Shown here piece after piece: positions 36,470 to 44,338 of a DNA stretch of 47,996 bases. Origin of the DNA: a virus; the IMG/VR virus record IMGVR_UViG_3300044712_002276, positions 1 to 47,996 of that record. One strand, 5' to 3'. Below the pieces are notes generated by a model. It ran no database searches and was not told where the DNA came from. It saw only the letters and a program-made list of their open reading frames with translations. A program made the position numbers and the translations under genes. The number at the start of each line of letters is the position of its first letter. Positions within the stretch are counted from its first letter, which is position 1.

Positions 36470-36823
36470 TTTTTTAGTAGTAAATAAACAAAAGGTAAGG
36501 AAAAGAAAAGACCAACCCCGCAAGCAAAGGTGGATCTGAGGTCGTGACCAGGTATCTGGCCGATGCGTAACCGGGTCGTATAAGCCATGGAAATGGCCCA
36601 ATTAAAATGTGTTTTGGTGTTTGCTTTGGCTGGCATAGTATGAGCCATGGGATGTTGAGAAGGTGTACCGGTAAGCCTTGATTGTAGATGCCAGGGTTTG
36701 ATTAATCGGTCCGGGTATAGCGCTCCGAATGTCAATTTTCGGACCTTTGGCGTGTGATTTTGTGCTGGATAGTATTGATACCCGGACTGGAGCTTTTCTT
36801 ATCGATACCGCTCCGGTACGAAT
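36470..36823. other. 354-base region without a supported gene; possible structured RNA
   Basis: A minus-strand frame of 98 codons (36439-36735) opens with TTG and contains no known motif, so it is not called. The DNA is more GC-balanced than the array beside it and holds several short pairings (ccag/ctgg near 36547, tccgaa/ttcgga near 36723-36742, ggagc/gctcc near 36789-36813). It sits between a terminator and the repeat array. It could hold a small RNA. Confidence 0.35.
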
Positions 36824-36827
36824 TAAA

Positions 36828-36853
36828 ACAGCCAGACCTGATGGGTCTGGCTG
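36828..36853 (-). terminator. Terminator ending the early leftward operon
   Basis: acagccagacc and ggtctggctgt form a perfect 11-bp stem with a four-base loop; on the minus strand it is followed by TTTTAATT. It lies just past the last small early gene. Confidence 0.85.
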
Positions 36854-36873
36854 TGGTTGCGATGGGTTTCGCT

Positions 36874-37092
36874 CTATACTTTCACTACTATTGGTCGCCT
36901 GGGTACCGGATAGATGAATACTGCCAACGCATCTGACGGATTATCCGGAATAGTTTGTCCGGTTACCTGATACCACTGCCCATTCTGCTCGATGTATTGA
37001 CCATTCATGATCAGGGCATATTCGTCGCTAAATAGGTAATTTTCCACCGTGGGCGCTAATTGTTCGTTGCTGATAAAAAAATCTACATTCAT
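36874..37092 (-). CDS. Hypothetical 72-residue early protein
   Basis: A small acidic protein (MNVDFFISNEQLAPTVENYL) that overlaps the stop of the preceding gene by four bases and ends just before the early terminator. Function unknown. Confidence 0.7.
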   Translation of the reverse strand: MNVDFFISNEQLAPTVENYLFSDEYALIMNGQYIEQNGQWYQVTGQTIPDNPSDALAVFIYPVPRRPIVVKV

Positions 37093-37382
37093 GGCTTACT
37101 TAATTCAAATCTCCTTATCTGTGTTACCTCCATTCTAAAGTTTCCGCCAACATCGATACATAAGCTTCCTTCAGTATGCGACCAGGTTTCAAGTTTGATC
37201 AAATCACAACGCGGATACTTCTCTTTAATATTCTGAATTTCGGCTTTAAACTCTTCAATTATTTCAGCCAGCCGCCTGTCATCGGCCACACAATTGTGAT
37301 ACTGGTTTGCAAATTTCTGGAATTCGGCATGTGCCCTGTTTTTTGTCGAATAGTTATATATCGACATAAAGTGTTGTTTCAT
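37089..37382 (-). CDS. Hypothetical 97-residue early protein
   Basis: A helical protein in its first two thirds (AEIIEEFKAEIQNIKEKYPR), with a beta end. It overlaps both neighbouring genes by four bases in the early operon. Function unknown. Confidence 0.7.
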   Translation of the reverse strand: MKQHFMSIYNYSTKNRAHAEFQKFANQYHNCVADDRRLAEIIEEFKAEIQNIKEKYPRCDLIKLETWSHTEGSLCIDVGGNFRMEVTQIRRFELSKP

Positions 37383-37594
37383 CGTTTGGATTTTAATTGG
37401 TAAATAATTTTATTCTTGTAGCAATTCACTTTAAAATGTTCGTCGATATCAACGGCCAGATCCATCAGATCCAGATCGCGGGTAATCTTGCATATCCGCT
37501 CCGGAGCATCTATCAGAAATATACATCCTTCACATGCTCGTTTGGCAGGAACGATTTTAAAACCATCTGGCAATATGCTTTTCAAATCACACAT
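37379..37594 (-). CDS. Hypothetical 71-residue Cys-containing protein
   Basis: The product has CEGC at about 20-23 and further Cys at 35 and 58, which could bind a metal. Its stop overlaps the next start. Function unknown. Confidence 0.65.
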   Translation of the reverse strand: MCDLKSILPDGFKIVPAKRACEGCIFLIDAPERICKITRDLDLMDLAVDIDEHFKVNCYKNKIIYQLKSKR

Positions 37595-37605
37595 AATTAA
37601 CTAAT

Positions 37606-37965
37606 TTAGAATGGCATATCTCTTTCAAAAATCAACTTCCAGTAGGTCGTTCTTTTAATTTTAACCATATCGATTCCAATAATGGACATCGTTTCCGTTT
37701 CACCGTCCGGATATAGAATAAAAATGTCTTTTACTTCAGCTATGACTTTCCCAAAAAAAACTTCAAGAGAAAACCATTCCCGGTCACCACTTTTGTATTC
37801 TACCTCTATTAGCTTTTCAGTTTTGCTGTAATCACATGGAGTGAGCCATTTTGGTAGTTTCCTTGTCCATCCTGGATGTGAAAATCTAAGACGGCCATTG
37901 CAGGTTGTAGGTTCTTTAACTAAGTGATCAATTTGTATTTTGATAAATTCAATTTTCTTTTCCAT
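37606..37965 (-). CDS. Hypothetical 119-residue early protein
   Basis: A mixed, Lys- and Trp-rich protein, possibly beta-barrel-like (VEYKSGDREWFSLEVFFG). It lies two bases after the preceding stop in the early operon. Function unknown. Confidence 0.65.
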   Translation of the reverse strand: MEKKIEFIKIQIDHLVKEPTTCNGRLRFSHPGWTRKLPKWLTPCDYSKTEKLIEVEYKSGDREWFSLEVFFGKVIAEVKDIFILYPDGETETMSIIGIDMVKIKRTTYWKLIFERDMPF

Positions 37966-37967
37966 GG

Positions 37968-38246
37968 TTAATTTGTTTGAGATTTATTTCTACTTTTTTC
38001 AAGGTTGTACTCCCATAATCCTTTGATTGCTTCCTCCGGGATTTCGAATTTCCGGATCTTGGTATAGTCGGTATTGAATTCAACGCCTCCGCCAAAATTG
38101 TACGACCGGATGTAGAGCTTCACTGCTTCGATAAATCGCTCCCGGTTCTCTTTCTTTACCAAATTTGCGATTGTAAACGACTTATCTGTTTCAGCCTTAT
38201 CCAGAAATTCAAAAACCGATTCGGTGTATTCGTCTCCTGTTCTCAT
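37968..38246 (-). CDS. Hypothetical 92-residue early protein
   Basis: The ATG at 38246 follows the primase/helicase stop directly; a TTG at 38252 is less likely. The product is helical and charged (EFLDKAETDKSFTIANLVKK). Tight spacing to the primase/helicase gene suggests a linked role. Confidence 0.65.
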   Translation of the reverse strand: MRTGDEYTESVFEFLDKAETDKSFTIANLVKKENRERFIEAVKLYIRSYNFGGGVEFNTDYTKIRKFEIPEEAIKGLWEYNLEKSRNKSQTN

Positions 38247-38248
38247 AA

Positions 38249-41056
38249 TCAAAATGGTTTATCCTCTTCAGAAACATTGGTAAAGTCAGAATCATCAGAA
38301 AGATCCTGTGGATTAACCAGATCGTGCTTGGTTTGCACGTAAATCATGTCTTCTGTAACACCATTAACCTTCTTACTGATGCGTTTCTGGCTGTTTTGGT
38401 AGGCTTTCGGGTTGAATGTAAATCCATAATAACGACACCAGCACTTCATGGACTTTGTAAATTTATTGGTGGTCCATGCTGTGTTTTTCGTTTTGTCCTG
38501 AAAGTTTTTTAGTGCGATGTCTTTTGCAATCATGGTGTCAATGTTCGATCCTTCCAAATCAAAGTAAGCATCGGCCCAATCTTTGAATGGTTGTGTCATT
38601 TCTGCAAGCATGTTCCGGAGGGTTACATTTCCCATTGGTGGATTTATCTTCCGGGGTGAGGGGACGGACAGGTAAAACCGGATGCACTGCGCGAAGAAGT
38701 TAAAATCGGCATTCCATTCAGCTTCGCTGTAATCGTATCCATACAGATCCTTGCCAAAATCGTCGCGTATGCCTCGTGTCTCTAGGTAATCGTTACTATC
38801 GCTCTGTTGGTGATAGTAGTCCGAAAATACATTGTAGAGCAAACGCGCCTCGAGCGATGGATCCAGATTGCGCTGGGCATGGTTGGAGGTAAATACAAAC
38901 TTGGGAGCTTTCTCGAACGGGATCTCGTACGACTGGTTGTTCTTCGGGTTTACGATCAACTCACCGGTGATGGAGTCAAAGAAGAATTTATAATTCAGGT
39001 ATTGATCGGCATCATCAACCAGGATGTAATCGGTATGCTCAGTAACCCGGTCGTACAAGTGAGGATTGTCCGTCAGTTTCGGGTTGCGTCCGGAGAGCGT
39101 TACCGACTTCATGAATGGGCGCAGCGCTTTGTATCCTGCTGACTTTCCGGAGCGGCCATTCGATTCGCCATCTTCTCCAATTACATTGTCCATCGCGAAC
39201 ACGCACCAGGCTTTCGATTGCGTTTTGTGCCGGTGCAGCACATATCCGATCGAAAATATCTTATTAATCAGGTGCAGCTTTTGTTCCATAATTTCTTCAG
39301 CCGAAAGCCTTGGTCCATCGATGCTGAACTTGTAATTTTTGCGGTATTCTTCCTGTTCTTTCTCCGGAAGTTCCTCCAATCCTTTCTCCAGCTCTTTGCG
39401 CCAGTGAATCCGCGATCCGTTAATCAGGAAGGATAAGTATTTGGAGTTCGTGTTGAATATTTCGATATCATAACCCACCACCGGCTTCTCGGTAATCTTG
39501 AAAAAATCGTCGATTTTCTTGACGTTGTGCGTGATCACTTCATCCTCCCAAACATAGCGGTCAATTTCACCCGGACGGCTCTCTGTAATGTCGCTGGAGG
39601 TGACTTTCCACGTTTTATTCTGGAAAAACAGGTATTGCGCGTCGTGATCGTAGTCGGTAAAGTCGATATCAATCTGCCTGAGTCCGGTTAAAGTTCCTTC
39701 GCCAAGCCGGTTGGTATTCAGAAGCAGCTCGAGTATTTCATTGCTCAGGTATTTCTCCTCGCAGAAACCGATCAGGAACGATTTGATATCTTTTGTCTGA
39801 ACTTCCTTGACTATATTCCCTTTAACCTGGACAAACATTTGCCCGGTTTTTGAGTTCTTATTTTCGATCTGGAAGAAACCGTTCGATTGCAGGAAAAACC
39901 GGGTATTTGAGCTGCTTAGATTGTATTTTGCGCCGTTTTTACCCTGACTCTGTGTCCAGAACCGGAGCGGCTTGGCCACGTTGATCAGCTTTTTGAAGTC
40001 CCAATCGGTCGGATAGATCTCGATATAGTCTAAGAAGTCTTTGCGCGACCGGCCACGGGGATCCTTGAATTTTTTAAGGTTATCGGGCAACCAGATAAAA
40101 TGGATATCCATGTATTCCATCCCCAATTTCACCGATGCCCGGACGCCGGTTTCATCGATATCCGGAAGAATATACAGCTTTTCGACACATCGGGTTATCG
40201 CCTTATAATCTTTTCCGGATAAGTTGGCCGTTTCGGAATTAAACCAGATTGGATAATAACCATAACCGGCAACGTTCAAGGCATCGCGCTCTCCGGAACA
40301 AATAATTGCTTCATCCAGTTTGTCAATTTCCTTTCCGCCCTCTTCATCTTCCGCCATTTCCTTCAATTGCCTGGTCTTGAAATCTTCGTAAGCCTTATTA
40401 AGCTGCAGTAGGCCATTGATGTAATCTTTTGGTTTGTTGCCCACGTATCTGAAGCGGTATTGCTTCTCCGGATTGAGCGGCTGGTAAATCTTTTTGAAAT
40501 CGCCATGGTCGAACATGAAAATCGGATAGCGCTCGTTGGATCCGGTAACCAGGGCTTCACGGTTTTTAATGTAGGTAAATGAATTTAGCGAAAATACGTT
40601 ATACCGCTTGCAAATTTCTATGGTTACTTTGGGACCAAGTACCTTTAGCTCCGCATCGGTAATCTGTTCTTTCACGTTGAAAGAATAAGATCCTTCAGCC
40701 TCTTCAGGAGTAGCCGGTCGTTTGTCGAAATCGGGTTTATTCAGTTCCGATTTAATACCACCCACGCCGTACCGATCGGCTAACATCACCAGAGCTTCAC
40801 GGAAGGTAATTGATTCTTCCTTCATACAGATCTGGATCCCATTGCGCGGGGTTTGGTCGCCTCCGAAATCGGTGACTACTGATACACCATCTCTTAGTAG
40901 TTTGAGCGCAGCTGAAGGGGTTTTTTCGTCGCCACGTATTTTGAAGCGTTTTTCTGCAGTTTCCTGCGCTGCTTTTGCCTGAGGATAATAATGAAATATG
41001 ATATCGAGTCCACCTGATGTTGCGTCTAATATCTCTTGCTGTTCGATAAATGCCAT
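38249..41056 (-). CDS. Primase/helicase: TOPRIM-like primase fused to SF3 helicase
   Basis: The 935-residue protein probably starts and drives phage DNA replication. The N-terminus (about 20-120) resembles a CHC2-type primase domain that lacks the zinc Cys residues (GDEKTPSAAL, GVSVVTDFGG). A TOPRIM-like section at about 248-330 has a conserved Glu (ICSGERDALN) and an Asp-x-Asp pair (LPDIDETG). The C-terminal half is a D5/SF3-like ATPase with Walker A GRSGKSAG near 640 and Walker B YILVDDAD near 690, followed by FVFTSNH, a sensor-like motif. GTTAC repeats precede its start. Confidence 0.82.
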   Translation of the reverse strand: MAFIEQQEILDATSGGLDIIFHYYPQAKAAQETAEKRFKIRGDEKTPSAALKLLRDGVSVVTDFGGDQTPRNGIQICMKEESITFREALVMLADRYGVGGIKSELNKPDFDKRPATPEEAEGSYSFNVKEQITDAELKVLGPKVTIEICKRYNVFSLNSFTYIKNREALVTGSNERYPIFMFDHGDFKKIYQPLNPEKQYRFRYVGNKPKDYINGLLQLNKAYEDFKTRQLKEMAEDEEGGKEIDKLDEAIICSGERDALNVAGYGYYPIWFNSETANLSGKDYKAITRCVEKLYILPDIDETGVRASVKLGMEYMDIHFIWLPDNLKKFKDPRGRSRKDFLDYIEIYPTDWDFKKLINVAKPLRFWTQSQGKNGAKYNLSSSNTRFFLQSNGFFQIENKNSKTGQMFVQVKGNIVKEVQTKDIKSFLIGFCEEKYLSNEILELLLNTNRLGEGTLTGLRQIDIDFTDYDHDAQYLFFQNKTWKVTSSDITESRPGEIDRYVWEDEVITHNVKKIDDFFKITEKPVVGYDIEIFNTNSKYLSFLINGSRIHWRKELEKGLEELPEKEQEEYRKNYKFSIDGPRLSAEEIMEQKLHLINKIFSIGYVLHRHKTQSKAWCVFAMDNVIGEDGESNGRSGKSAGYKALRPFMKSVTLSGRNPKLTDNPHLYDRVTEHTDYILVDDADQYLNYKFFFDSITGELIVNPKNNQSYEIPFEKAPKFVFTSNHAQRNLDPSLEARLLYNVFSDYYHQQSDSNDYLETRGIRDDFGKDLYGYDYSEAEWNADFNFFAQCIRFYLSVPSPRKINPPMGNVTLRNMLAEMTQPFKDWADAYFDLEGSNIDTMIAKDIALKNFQDKTKNTAWTTNKFTKSMKCWCRYYGFTFNPKAYQNSQKRISKKVNGVTEDMIYVQTKHDLVNPQDLSDDSDFTNVSEEDKPF

Positions 41057-41057
41057 T

Positions 41058-41080
41058 AGTTACAGAGTTACAAGGTTACG
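41058..41080. repeat. GTTAC repeats upstream of the primase/helicase gene
   Basis: Three GTTAC units in 22 bases directly before the start codon; the first 15 bases (agttacagagttaca) are identical to 36454-36468. Confidence 0.7.
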
Positions 41081-41112
41081 GTTGAGAAGCGTTGAATTGG
41101 TGATCTGATCAA

Positions 41113-41553
41113 TTATCCTGGCTCTGTAAGTTCCGGATGTAGATGGCCAAATATACGTTCGTATTCTTTGAAATAATCTGTAATTGAGTCAAGTCTGATA
41201 AAATCGAATCTTGCAGTAATACTAGATCCTTCAGAAAATTTGAATTTATCAGAATCAACTATAAAAATCATTTTAGGTTTTGGTATATCAAAAAACGAAG
41301 GATTACCCTTTTTGAAATACATAATCGTCCTGCCGGAAAACTCCGCCATCGCTTGTAATATAGATTTTTCAGGTATGTCGTCAATAACGATCAATTCCGT
41401 TTCTTCGGTTAATTCCTGAAGACGAAAATTTGAACGCGACTTAAAATAACTGCGCCCAGATATCCATAATGTATTTTTACTTTCAGCTATGTCTTTTGCA
41501 AGTCTGCTTTTTCCTGACCGTGCAGGTCCGTGAATGATGGTAATTTTTTCCAT
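41113..41553 (-). CDS. Small P-loop ATPase
   Basis: The 146-residue protein has Walker A GPARSGKS at 9-16, Walker B ELIVIDDI near 53-60 and a strand ending in MIFIVDS (sensor-like) near 95-101. The size and place just before the primase/helicase gene suggest a helicase loader or a DNA-linked AAA-type ATPase. Confidence 0.75.
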   Translation of the reverse strand: MEKITIIHGPARSGKSRLAKDIAESKNTLWISGRSYFKSRSNFRLQELTEETELIVIDDIPEKSILQAMAEFSGRTIMYFKKGNPSFFDIPKPKMIFIVDSDKFKFSEGSSITARFDFIRLDSITDYFKEYERIFGHLHPELTEPG

Positions 41554-41563
41554 TGTTAAGTTT

Positions 41564-41947
41564 TTAGAAAAATTTTAATTGTTGAGTCTTTTCCTTTGCC
41601 AGCTTTGCCTTTATTGGCGAAAGCGAATAGATCTCATAATCGCAAACAACCGACAGGTTATTGCTCATTACAAGCCGGTATTCAATCAATCCTTCGTTAT
41701 TCTTTACCCTGGAGGCTGACACGGGTTTTGCCGTTTCTATCTTCTCGTAAACAAGCGGTTCGCTCAGGTATAGCAGCATCAGGAAGTTTTCGACAGCAAG
41801 TGTAAACAGTCGCATATCCAAATGTTTGCGCTCAATTTCATCGAGCCTGATGTTTTCAAAATCTTCCAGATAATCTGTGATATCAGGAATGTTGCTGTAC
41901 TTTTTAGGGATCAGCTTCAGTGGCCGGTCGTTGTGGTGTATGATCAT
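41564..41947 (-). CDS. Hypothetical 127-residue protein near the DGR
   Basis: A helical N-terminal half (DYLEDFENIRLDEIERKHLD) and a beta-rich rest with a Lys-rich end. It lies two genes downstream of the reverse transcriptase. It does not clearly show the basic four-helix pattern of the DGR accessory protein Avd. Function unknown. Confidence 0.65.
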   Translation of the reverse strand: MIIHHNDRPLKLIPKKYSNIPDITDYLEDFENIRLDEIERKHLDMRLFTLAVENFLMLLYLSEPLVYEKIETAKPVSASRVKNNEGLIEYRLVMSNNLSVVCDYEIYSLSPIKAKLAKEKTQQLKFF

Positions 41948-41959
41948 GATTTTAAATTG

Positions 41960-42265
41960 TTAGGTAAATAAGTATCTGTCATTTTCTTCAACTATCGTTG
42001 TGGTGAAAGGGAATCCAGTTACAGGAATTTGCTTAATGACTTCAATCAAGCCGGTTGATCCGGTGAAAACAATATGCTTACGGCTGTCAAATGAAATTTG
42101 CAAACACAAACACTTTCCGGATCCTTTCTCTTTAAATACTTTAGAGTCCTCAATTTTGAAATGATGGACCACAATTTCCCGATTCAGTATTCTTGACATC
42201 TTTATTTTATCACCTTCAAAAGCCTGGCTTTCGACTTTGATGTTGAATTGGCTGAATGTATTCAT
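41960..42265 (-). CDS. Hypothetical 101-residue protein downstream of the reverse transcriptase
   Basis: A beta-rich protein (KCLCLQISFDSRKHIVFTGS) whose start overlaps the reverse transcriptase stop by four bases, so it is probably cotranslated. It is beta rather than helical, so it is not an evident Avd. It could be a nucleic-acid-binding accessory. Confidence 0.65.
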   Translation of the reverse strand: MNTFSQFNIKVESQAFEGDKIKMSRILNREIVVHHFKIEDSKVFKEKGSGKCLCLQISFDSRKHIVFTGSTGLIEVIKQIPVTGFPFTTTIVEENDRYLFT

Positions 42266-43212
42266 GCGAGTAGTTTTTTGAGAAGGTTTTTACTGTCGCA
42301 ATGTGAGGCCCATCCGTTGTATGATGCTATTGATTTTATATTCCGGTTCTTTACCAGCATCCGGGCAAAGTTCTGTTTAATGCTCTTCCGGAGTAGGACA
42401 TGCGTGTGCCGGAACACATAGCCAACAAAGTCGATTCCCCGCACATCAACCGGAAATACCTGGTAGTTTCCTTTGATCGTTAGTTTCAGCCGGTCATTTA
42501 AATAGGTTCTGATTTCGGCAAATAACTGGTGTAAATAAGGCTTGGATCCAGAGAGAATTACAAGGTCATCAGCGTAACGGAAATAATACTTTACACCTTT
42601 TACTTCTTTCATCCAGTGGTCAAAGTAGCTCAGATAGAAATTTGCAAAATACTGGCTTAGGTAATTGCCGATCGGAAGGCCGGCAGTGCTGTCAATAATC
42701 TCATCGAGTAACCACAGCAGATCCTTATCCTTTATTTTTCGGCGGAGCAGCTGCTTGAGTACTGTGTGATCAACATTCGGATAAAACTTCTTTATATCGA
42801 GCTTCAGGCAGTATTGAGTTCCGGGAACATCTTTTAGCGCAAGTTTCACCGCATTGGCAGCAGCATGAATGCCTTTCCCTTTGATACACGAATAAGTATC
42901 AGCCGTAAATGTTGATACAAATATGGGCTCCAGAACGTTCATCACCGCGTGATGGGTGATGCGGTCAGGATAATAAGGCAACCGGAAGATCAGGCGCTCT
43001 TTGGGTTCAAAGATGGTGAACGTGGTATATTCAGACGTTTTATAGGTTTTATCCTTCAGTATTTCATGCAGCTTTTGAATGTTTTCTTCCCGGTTCCGGT
43101 CGTGATTGATTACTCCGGGCTGTTTCGATTTCCCTTTTCGGGCAATAGCATCAGCCAACTGGAGGTTTTCAATGCTGTATATTTTCTCGTATAGATTATT
43201 GATCCGTTTCAT
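42262..43212 (-). CDS. Diversity-generating retroelement reverse transcriptase
   Basis: The 316-residue enzyme copies the template-repeat RNA into cDNA with errors at A, which then replaces the variable repeats in target genes. Catalytic Asp residues lie in CLKLDIKKFYPNVDH (Asp139) and in YADD (213-216). Motif 4 reads LPIGNYLSQYFANFYL (179-194); the SQ in place of the usual QG is the hallmark of DGR enzymes. The short length without maturase or endonuclease domain also fits. It follows the template repeat, the usual order being target, TR, RT. Its start overlaps a short TTG-opened frame over the TR. Confidence 0.93.
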   Translation of the reverse strand: MKRINNLYEKIYSIENLQLADAIARKGKSKQPGVINHDRNREENIQKLHEILKDKTYKTSEYTTFTIFEPKERLIFRLPYYPDRITHHAVMNVLEPIFVSTFTADTYSCIKGKGIHAAANAVKLALKDVPGTQYCLKLDIKKFYPNVDHTVLKQLLRRKIKDKDLLWLLDEIIDSTAGLPIGNYLSQYFANFYLSYFDHWMKEVKGVKYYFRYADDLVILSGSKPYLHQLFAEIRTYLNDRLKLTIKGNYQVFPVDVRGIDFVGYVFRHTHVLLRKSIKQNFARMLVKNRNIKSIASYNGWASHCDSKNLLKKLLA

Positions 43213-43310
43213 GCCTTTGCTTTTATTTGGTCGCTTTCGTTTTGGCTACCAGCGCCCATTGAAAATGATTTGTTTTTTGCACTGTTGGCAAGGTCTACGC
43301 TGCCAGTTTC

Positions 43311-43391
43311 GCATAGGTGAGAGCTGACATTCGTATTCGTGTTATCGTAGTTGTAATTCGAGTTCGAAAAACTGAAACTGGAAGACAGAAC
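43311..43391 (-). repeat. DGR template repeat (TR)
   Basis: This 81-bp sequence is nearly identical to 43507-43587 (VR1) and 43920-43997 (VR2). Read on the minus strand it is rich in AAC/AAT codons, the mark of a template for adenine mutagenesis. It holds 22 adenines on that strand; 19 differ in at least one VR, while none of the other bases differ. It lies between target 1 and the reverse transcriptase. A 67-codon frame spans it (43209-43412) but starts with TTG and is probably not a separate protein. Confidence 0.95.
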
Positions 43392-43425
43392 TAACAGCAA
43401 CGCAGCGTACAACCTTTCTTATATT

Positions 43426-43833
43426 TTACTCCGGATAGAGGAAGTATTCCTGGTATTCGTTCTGGAACTGTTCTGCTATATACTCAGCCTTCTCTGAGGT
43501 ATCAGTGCAAAGGCGAGAGCCGACACCCGTATTCGTGTGAACGAAGTCGAAATCCGAGAACGAAAAACCGAAACCGGAAGACAGAACCCCATACCAGGGA
43601 TAGTATTTCCATTGCGATGATTTACTCCAGTCTGGACGCCATCCGTTGTTTATCGCTCGGAAAATGATCATCAGTTTGTAAGCATTGACGATTGGCTTAC
43701 GGAGATCTTCCGGGATCATCGATACATCGGGCAGCGCTGTTGGATCAATACCTTCTTTTGCACAAGCATCTTCAAAGGTTTTGATTGTTCTAAAATCAAA
43801 ACCTGGTTTTTTTTCTGTTGATTTTTTGGCCAT
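43426..43833 (-). CDS. DGR target protein 1
   Basis: A 135-residue protein without signal peptide. The N-terminal 75 residues are helical (EDACAKEGIDPTALPDVSMI); then comes WRPDWSKSSQWKYYPWYG and the variable region at about residues 83-109, ending in GSRLC. A conserved helical tail follows (EKAEYIAEQFQNEYQEYFLY). The variable part is compatible with the C-type-lectin-like folds that DGRs usually diversify, but the fold was not computed. It is a paralogue of the next gene upstream. Substitutions against the TR are all at template adenines. Ligand unknown. Confidence 0.88.
   Translation of the reverse strand: MAKKSTEKKPGFDFRTIKTFEDACAKEGIDPTALPDVSMIPEDLRKPIVNAYKLMIIFRAINNGWRPDWSKSSQWKYYPWYGVLSSGFGFSFSDFDFVHTNTGVGSRLCTDTSEKAEYIAEQFQNEYQEYFLYPE
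43507..43587 (-). repeat. DGR variable repeat 1 (VR1)
   Basis: Aligned to the TR without gaps over 81 bases, 15 positions differ, and each is an A in the TR on the coding strand. Changes go to G, T and C. The 3' end (ggctctcgcctttgc on the coding strand) is identical to VR2 and may be the initiation-of-homing site. Confidence 0.94.
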
Positions 43834-43838
43834 GATTT

Positions 43839-44306
43839 TTACTTTTTAATGGTTATAAATTGTTCGTACAGATCAATGAATTGTGTGGCTGCATATTTGC
43901 ATTTCTCCTCACTCTCAAAGCAAAGGCGAGAGCCGACAGCCGCAAGCGTGCCATCGCAGTCGTAATGCGAGAGCGAAAAACTGAAACCGGAAGACAGCTT
44001 GAAGTATGGCCAGTATTTGTACTGATTGGAATTATCCCAATCGGGAGTCCAGTCGCCATTAATTGCCTTAACAACCATTTTTAACATGCGGTAAGCCCAT
44101 TCGTCCTGAGACTCCGGATCCTGCATTCTTAAATATCCCGTAGTATGGCCAGTTGCTTCAGCTGCATCTTCGAGTGTTTTAATTTCATCGAAGTTTTTCT
44201 TCTTGAAATAATCACTTCCGAAGGTTGCTGTTAATACTTTCCTGAACCAGTCTGGTGATTCTGGATAGAGTTCTTTTGCTGTTTTTTTGTCAAGTTTTAA
44301 TTCCAT
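43839..44306 (-). CDS. DGR target protein 2
   Basis: A 155-residue paralogue of target 1. It starts MELKLDKKTAKELYPESPDW, has a helical region, then DWTPDWDNSNQYKYWPYF and the variable region at about residues 104-129, again ending in GSRLC, and a helical tail ending in FITIKK. No signal peptide or membrane segment is seen, so it is either cytoplasmic or added to virions. It stands five bases upstream of target 1, in the same operon as the RT. Confidence 0.88.
   Translation of the reverse strand: MELKLDKKTAKELYPESPDWFRKVLTATFGSDYFKKKNFDEIKTLEDAAEATGHTTGYLRMQDPESQDEWAYRMLKMVVKAINGDWTPDWDNSNQYKYWPYFKLSSGFSFSLSHYDCDGTLAAVGSRLCFESEEKCKYAATQFIDLYEQFITIKK
43920..43997 (-). repeat. DGR variable repeat 2 (VR2)
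   Basis: Aligned to the TR without gaps over 78 bases, 16 positions differ, all at template adenines on the coding strand. It differs from VR1 at many of these sites, showing independent rounds of change. Confidence 0.94.
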
Positions 44307-44338
44307 GTTTTTAAGTTGTTTTTATTATTGATTATTGA

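Noticed and set aside
36439-36735. 98-codon minus-strand frame in the gene-free region
   Set aside because: It opens with TTG, starts beyond the early terminator, has no recognised motif and runs into the AT-rich repeat array; better left as an unassigned region.
43209-43412. Separate protein gene over the template repeat
   Set aside because: It begins with TTG and has none of the conserved target N-terminus; the region is explained as the DGR template.
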